Part shown: in pieces, positions 60,173 through 64,000 of the stretch | Position numbering within the stretch: the stretch's first letter is position 1 | How the letters are laid out: each line of letters opens with the position of its first letter | From: Deltaproteobacteria bacterium | GTDB taxonomy: Bacteria; Myxococcota_A; Polyangia; Polyangiales; Houyiibacteriaceae | DNA: 64,000 nt | NCBI GenBank assembly: GCA_017644045.1 | Contig: JAEPMI010000013.1 | Span: 124,001 to 188,000, forward strand | Reading direction: 5' to 3' | The notes under the pieces: model-generated | Seen by the model: the letters and a program-made list of their open reading frames with translations, nothing else | Told to the model about the DNA's origin: nothing | Database searches by the model: none | Program-made: the position numbers and the translations under genes

Positions 60173-60541
60173 ATGCCTCAGCCTCGCGCCGATGCCGATT
60201 CCTCTCGTGAGCGGGTGGTCGTCACCAAGGCGGTCCGCCGCGCCGCGGACAAGCTGGGGCTGACCCACGCCCAGCTCGCCGAGGTGCTGGGGGTCTCTCC
60301 GTCGACCATCTCCCGGCTCGAGAGCGCTCCGCTCAGTCGGCCCAAGGCGGTCGAGCTCGCGCTGCTGCTGATCCGGGTCTACCGCTCGCTGATCGGCGTG
60401 GTCGGCTCCGACCAGGCGGCGGCGCGTTGGCTCGCCACCGAGAACTCCTACCTCGAGGGTCGACCGGTCGATCTCCTGCAGCGGGTCGAAGGGCTGACCC
60501 GGACGTTGAGCTACCTCGACGCCATGCGCGCCCGTGTCTGA
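60173..60541 (+). CDS. Xre/MbcA/ParS-type antitoxin
   Basis: 122 aa. N-terminal HTH (ADKLGLTHAQLAEVLGVSPSTISRLESA, ~28-55) followed by the ~55-residue C-terminal toxin-binding domain of the MbcA/Xre family (AVELALLLIRVYRSLIGVVG and ARWLATENSYLEGRPVDLLQ with the WL...N..L.G..P..LL signature). It neutralises the adjacent RES-domain toxin and probably represses the operon at 60108-60150. Its last 8 nt overlap the toxin gene, and the two are on the same strand. Confidence 0.88.
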   Translation: MPQPRADADSSRERVVVTKAVRRAADKLGLTHAQLAEVLGVSPSTISRLESAPLSRPKAVELALLLIRVYRSLIGVVGSDQAAARWLATENSYLEGRPVDLLQRVEGLTRTLSYLDAMRARV

Positions 60542-61253
60542 GCTCGAGCTCGGTCCGCTCGCCGGCGAGGGGACGCGGGTGGTCGAGTCGCAGTCCCAGG
60601 TGGCCACCCTCGAGCTCGTCGACGACCTCGAAGAGCAGAAGCTGCTCGAGGAGCTGCTCGAAGAGACCAAGCCCGGTCGCTTGCCCGCGGGCCCGCACTA
60701 CCTGATCGCGACGCCCTTCCGGTACCCACCGCTCCGCCATGGGTCCCGCTACGGCACGATCGATCAGCGCGGGATCTTCTACGGCTCGGAGCGCGTGGAG
60801 ACCGCCCTGGCGGAGCTGGCTTTCTACACGCTCGTCTTCGTCGACCACGCCGCGGGTTTCGAGATGCCGACCGTGGACAAGACCGCGTTCACCTTCGGCT
60901 ACGCCACGGAGGTCGCGCTCGACACGACGGCTGGTGCGTTCGACGAGACGCGCGAGCGGCTCGACGCGCCCGGCGACTACTCGGAGTCGCAGCGGGTCGG
61001 GCGGCTGGCGAGGGACGCCGGCGCCGAGGTGATCCGCTTCCGCTCGGTTCGCTGCCCCGATGGCGGCGCCAACCTCGGCGTGTTGAGCATCGAGGCGCTC
61101 GAACCGGAGCCGCGCGCGATGGCCGGCTGGACGATGCGGGTGCACGACGGGCGCGTGGACTTTCTCGAGCGCAACGCGTCGATGCCCCGCCGCCTCGCCT
61201 TCGCCGCCGCCGAGTTCGTCGAGCGCGGCGTCGACGCGCACCCCGATCGCTGA
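60534..61253 (+). CDS. RES-domain (MbcT-type) NAD-degrading toxin
   Basis: 239 aa from GTG 60534, overlapping the antitoxin by 8 nt. The RES core is present: PFRYPPLRHGSRYG (Arg63, Arg72, Tyr73), the GIFYGSERVETALAELAFY segment (Tyr83, Glu86/Glu89), and later Ser/Arg-rich strands. RES toxins such as MbcT hydrolyse or phosphorolyse NAD+. The ~50-residue N-terminal extension before the RES domain is longer than in minimal RES toxins and acidic, and may be an extra binding surface. Toxin partner of the upstream Xre antitoxin. Confidence 0.88.
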   Translation: MSELELGPLAGEGTRVVESQSQVATLELVDDLEEQKLLEELLEETKPGRLPAGPHYLIATPFRYPPLRHGSRYGTIDQRGIFYGSERVETALAELAFYTLVFVDHAAGFEMPTVDKTAFTFGYATEVALDTTAGAFDETRERLDAPGDYSESQRVGRLARDAGAEVIRFRSVRCPDGGANLGVLSIEALEPEPRAMAGWTMRVHDGRVDFLERNASMPRRLAFAAAEFVERGVDAHPDR

Positions 61254-61300
61254 ATCGTTCGCCGACCGATTCGGGCTCCGGTCCATCGCCATCGACCGGA

Positions 61301-61306
61301 TACCTT
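61301..61306 (+). promoter_or_regulatory. -10 box TACCTT, probable leaderless start
   Basis: TACCTT, 5 nt, then ATG 61312 of the MYXO-CTERM-like protein gene; no Shine-Dalgarno. Confidence 0.55.
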
Positions 61307-61311
61307 GGGGC

Positions 61312-63525
61312 ATGATCCGCCTGCTCCCGTTCTCGCTCGCGCTCGCGTTCGCGGCCACCGCCGCCGCACAGGACTTCACCACCTACGACGGGCGGGTCGA
61401 CTTCGTCATCGAGACCCTCGGCGGTGAGGACGTCTCGGGGAGCTGGGGCACCTACACGCTCGCTCGGCTCGACCTCGACCCCGACGACGCCGAGGCGCTG
61501 GAGCAGGCCGTCGAGAACGTGGTCCGCCTCGACAACCAGTCGGTGCCGATCGGCACCATCGCGCTCGCCAAGCACTGGGACCACTTCAGCGAGGCGCAGC
61601 GCCAGACGATGCTCGACGCGATGCGCTCGTGGCGGGAGATCGACGGCCACGGCACCGAGAACCACGCGCTGATGCAGAACGCCTGCGGCTACCTCTTCAC
61701 GCAGTGGTTCCCGGATGTGACCGACTGGACCACGAACTTCATGGGCCCGATGGCGAGCGGACCGCTCAACGAGCGCATCCGCACGAACCTGATGACGGTG
61801 GCGTCGAGTCTCTTCGACAAGGGCTACGCCGAGAACCTCTCGTCCACCTATCTGCTGCTCCACATGTACCCGTGGATGATCCTCCAGCAGTACGCCGACG
61901 ACGCAGAGCTCCGCAACGTCGCCAACGCGGCCCTGCACTTCCACTTGGCGAACCTCGCCGCGAACAACTTCCAGGGGCAGGTCGTCTCGCCCTTCAACCG
62001 AGCCAACTTCCAGCAGCAGAACACCCCCCACGTCTACGACGCCGAGGGCACGCACACGCAGATCCCGCAGGTGCCCTTCCTGAGCTGGCTCTACTGGGGC
62101 GAGAGCACCCACTTCAACGACGTGGAGGACCTCGGCACGGCGATCCGTCGCTTCCATGGCCACATCGGCTTCTTCGCCACCATGCGTGACTGGGAGCCGC
62201 CGGCGGTGCTTCGCCGCATCGGCGCGGGCGAGGGGGTGCCCTACACGGTCCGTTCGTCCGCGGCGGACTTCGGCTCGTGGGGATCGGGCGACCCTCACGA
62301 CAACATGCGGACCGTCCATCGCACCGAGAGCTACGCCATCGGCACCGGCTTCTTCCGCTACGCGCCCGAGTCCTTCTACATCAACTACAACGACTTCGGC
62401 GTGCTCTACGAGAGCGAGGACAAGTTCAACGTCGTCGACCTCAACCAGAACTACTGGATGAGCGATCTCGCCGAGGACGATCGCTGGCCGGTCTGCATGA
62501 ACTCGCCCTTCCAGCAGGACGCGATGCACGAGAACACGGTCATCTCGCTCTTCGACATCCCGACCAGCGATCCCTGGCGTGACCTCGGCCGCAGCGACTG
62601 GATCGCCAACCGCGACGGCCACTACGACTCGCTCATCCAGCGCACGGACATTCGCTTCCCCAAGAGCATCGACGAACGCGTGGACAGCGAGGGGTGGGTC
62701 TTCCTGCGCGAAGGCGATGTCTTCATCGGCATTCGTCCCCTGCGCGAGTACACCAGCGACGAGGACACGCTCGACGAGTTCAGCCTGCTCCACAGCGAGG
62801 GCGCCACGAACGCCGTCGTCTTCGAGGTGGGCACCGCCGAGGAGCACGGAGACTTCGCCGCGTTCCGGACGACCGTCGCCGCGAACCCGCTCGACGTCGA
62901 CTGGGAGAGCCTCACGGTCGAGTACACCGACTCCCAGGGCGACGCGATTCGAGCGCGCTGGGTGGCCCCGGACTACGCTCGATCCGGGGGCGGCGAGCGC
63001 GTCCTCGTCCGGCCGGAGGTCTGGGTCGACGGCGAGCCGGAGCCCCGGATCGGGCCGCTCGACTGGCCGCTCCTCGAGAGCCCGTGGGTGAGCCTCGTCG
63101 GACGGGTCCTCCGGATCGAGCACGGGACCGAACGCCTCACGGTCGACTGGACCGGTGAGCACCCGGTCTTCCTCACCGAAGAGCTCTGCGCCGCCGGTCG
63201 AACGGAGTGCTCCGACGAGTGCGTGGACCTGACGACCTCGGTGGCCCACTGCGGCGCGTGTGGTGTGGCGTGTGCCAGTGCCGACCACGCGGCGGCGAGC
63301 TGCGGCGGGGGCGAGTGCGGCTTCACCTGCGACGAAGGATTCAGTGACTGCAACGGGTCGAGCGCGGATGGCTGCGAGTGGGAAGGGGTGTGCCCTGGCC
63401 CCGACGGCTCGGTCGACCCCGAACCGAGCTCCGGTGGCGGATGCGCCGTCGACGGACCGAGCGGAGCGCTCGGCTGGCCGCTCGCGCTCGCGTGGCTCGT
63501 GTTGCGACGACGTCGTTCGCACTGA
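61312..63525 (+). CDS. Large secreted protein with helical domain and MYXO-CTERM-like anchor
   Basis: 737 aa. Cleavable signal peptide (LLPFSLALAFAATAAAQ), then ~550 residues of mostly helical sequence with many Trp/His (NHALMQNACGYLFTQWF, LLLHMYPWMILQQYA), which resembles alpha/alpha-toroid carbohydrate-active proteins but shows no assignable catalytic set. A Cys-rich module (CAAGRTECSDECVDLTTSVAHCGACGVAC) follows. The C-terminus GGCAVDGPSGALGWPLALAWLVLRRRRSH has the Cys/Gly, hydrophobic and Arg layout of MYXO-CTERM anchors. Possibly a surface polysaccharide-active protein; family unidentified. Confidence 0.75.
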   Translation: MIRLLPFSLALAFAATAAAQDFTTYDGRVDFVIETLGGEDVSGSWGTYTLARLDLDPDDAEALEQAVENVVRLDNQSVPIGTIALAKHWDHFSEAQRQTMLDAMRSWREIDGHGTENHALMQNACGYLFTQWFPDVTDWTTNFMGPMASGPLNERIRTNLMTVASSLFDKGYAENLSSTYLLLHMYPWMILQQYADDAELRNVANAALHFHLANLAANNFQGQVVSPFNRANFQQQNTPHVYDAEGTHTQIPQVPFLSWLYWGESTHFNDVEDLGTAIRRFHGHIGFFATMRDWEPPAVLRRIGAGEGVPYTVRSSAADFGSWGSGDPHDNMRTVHRTESYAIGTGFFRYAPESFYINYNDFGVLYESEDKFNVVDLNQNYWMSDLAEDDRWPVCMNSPFQQDAMHENTVISLFDIPTSDPWRDLGRSDWIANRDGHYDSLIQRTDIRFPKSIDERVDSEGWVFLREGDVFIGIRPLREYTSDEDTLDEFSLLHSEGATNAVVFEVGTAEEHGDFAAFRTTVAANPLDVDWESLTVEYTDSQGDAIRARWVAPDYARSGGGERVLVRPEVWVDGEPEPRIGPLDWPLLESPWVSLVGRVLRIEHGTERLTVDWTGEHPVFLTEELCAAGRTECSDECVDLTTSVAHCGACGVACASADHAAASCGGGECGFTCDEGFSDCNGSSADGCEWEGVCPGPDGSVDPEPSSGGGCAVDGPSGALGWPLALAWLVLRRRRSH

Positions 63526-63561
63526 CCGGGGATTCGACAGAATCTATTCGGCGCGAGCCCG

Positions 63562-63567
63562 TACAAT
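63562..63567 (+). promoter_or_regulatory. -10 box TACAAT, probable leaderless start
   Basis: TACAAT, 6 nt, then ATG 63574 of the RCC1-repeat gene; no Shine-Dalgarno. The closest match to TATAAT among the leaderless-type boxes here. Confidence 0.6.
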
Positions 63568-63573
63568 GGCGGC

Positions 63574-64000
63574 ATGCGCGCCCTGCTCCTCGCCCTCACC
63601 ACGCTCACCGTCGCGAGCTCCGCTTCGGCTCAGACCCAGATCAGCCTCGGCTCGCGCTTCGGCTGCGGGCTCTCGGAGGAGGGCACGGTGAAGTGCTGGG
63701 GTCGCTGCGACGACGGTCAGTGTGGCTCGGAGGGGGGCAACGCTCCCTCCCCGCGGCCGGTGCCCGGGCTCGACCAGGTCACGCAGATCGAGGTCGGCTT
63801 CGCCTTCGCCTGCGCGCTCCGGAACGACGGCACGGTCTGGTGCTGGGGCGACAACGGCTACCTGCAGCTCGGCGTCGACGACGTCGAAGAGCGGACCGAG
63901 CCCGGGGCGGTCCCGGGGCTGAGCGACGTCGCGCAGATCGCGGTCGGCGGGTTCCACGGCTGCGCCCGCCGCAACGATGGCCAGGTGCTCTGCTGGGGCA
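63574..64000 (+). CDS. RCC1-repeat secreted protein (3' end outside window)
   Basis: The visible 142 residues have a signal peptide (LLLALTTLTVASSASAQ) and consecutive RCC1/BNR-like blades with the repeating pattern LGSRFGCGLSEEGTVKCWG, EVGFAFACALRNDGTVWCWG, VGGFHGCARRNDGQVLCWG, each Cys-Trp-Gly ended. Cys pairs in each blade suggest a disulfide-braced propeller, typical of secreted myxobacterial RCC1 proteins. The frame stays open to the window end. Confidence 0.85.
   Translation, partial: MRALLLALTTLTVASSASAQTQISLGSRFGCGLSEEGTVKCWGRCDDGQCGSEGGNAPSPRPVPGLDQVTQIEVGFAFACALRNDGTVWCWGDNGYLQLGVDDVEERTEPGAVPGLSDVAQIAVGGFHGCARRNDGQVLCWG

Noticed and set aside
60889-63522. 877-codon minus-strand open frame opposite the MYXO-CTERM-like gene
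   Set aside because: No signal peptide, motif or ribosome binding site, and composition is typical of an antisense shadow.

Overview
The window is a high-GC (about 70%) chromosomal segment that looks like Myxococcota, most likely a Polyangiales/Sandaracinaceae-type bacterium. The evidence is the dense set of secreted lipoproteins with DAG/PEPE-type linkers, cysteine-rich repeat proteins, membrane-anchored Ser/Thr kinases with TPR or PEGA-like tails, a DUF2378-like protein, a MYXO-CTERM-like C-terminus and near-consensus sigma-54 promoters. No rRNA, tRNA, prophage, CRISPR array or integrase was seen. The genes at both window edges are cut.

Layout. 0-5.5 kb: a cut protein, a lipoprotein, a geranylgeranyl-reductase-type flavoprotein divergent from an SDR, and a Cys-rich repeat lipoprotein. 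5.5-15.5 kb: one long minus-strand run of prenyl synthase, mevalonate kinase, diphosphomevalonate decarboxylase, phosphomevalonate kinase, HMG-CoA reductase, a NfeD/YqiJ-like protein and two flotillins, ending at a strong bidirectional terminator. Type 2 IPP isomerase is divergent from it. 15.5-22.6 kb: a PQQ-type sugar dehydrogenase/diheme lipoprotein behind a sigma-54 promoter, then lipoproteins, a degenerate VWA protein and a membrane protein. 22.7-32.9 kb: aldehyde dehydrogenase, M23 peptidase plus a small barrel-like protein, an apparently frameshifted gene, GT2, TetR, a DUF2378-like protein, lipoproteins, M17 aminopeptidase with a histone-H1-like tail, and a DUF2452-like protein. 33-38.7 kb: a PEGA-like protein divergent from a Ser/Thr kinase, with TPR and lipoprotein genes. 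38.7-49.8 kb: a paired M16 peptidase operon, AstB, MAPEG with a Crp/Fnr regulator and an FNR-like box, an NAD(P)-binding protein, and a wax ester synthase/DGAT. 49.9-57.5 kb: an SLC13/RCK transporter, an FHA-GAF sigma-54 activator head-to-head with a kinase-TPR protein, then two divergent genes whose identical sigma-54 promoters flank a repeat array. 57.6-64 kb: a lipoprotein, a divergent aspartyl-tRNA synthetase, a Xre/RES toxin-antitoxin pair, a large secreted MYXO-CTERM-like protein, and a cut RCC1-repeat protein.

Themes. (1) Isoprenoid supply and flotillin/NfeD membrane-domain scaffolds share one apparent transcription unit. (2) Two promoter styles recur: TAnnnT boxes 5-7 nt before start codons that lack a Shine-Dalgarno, suggesting leaderless mRNAs, and sigma-54 -24/-12 elements. 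(3) Many gene pairs are coupled by 1-8 nt overlaps. All functional calls rest on motifs and context read by eye; no database search was run.
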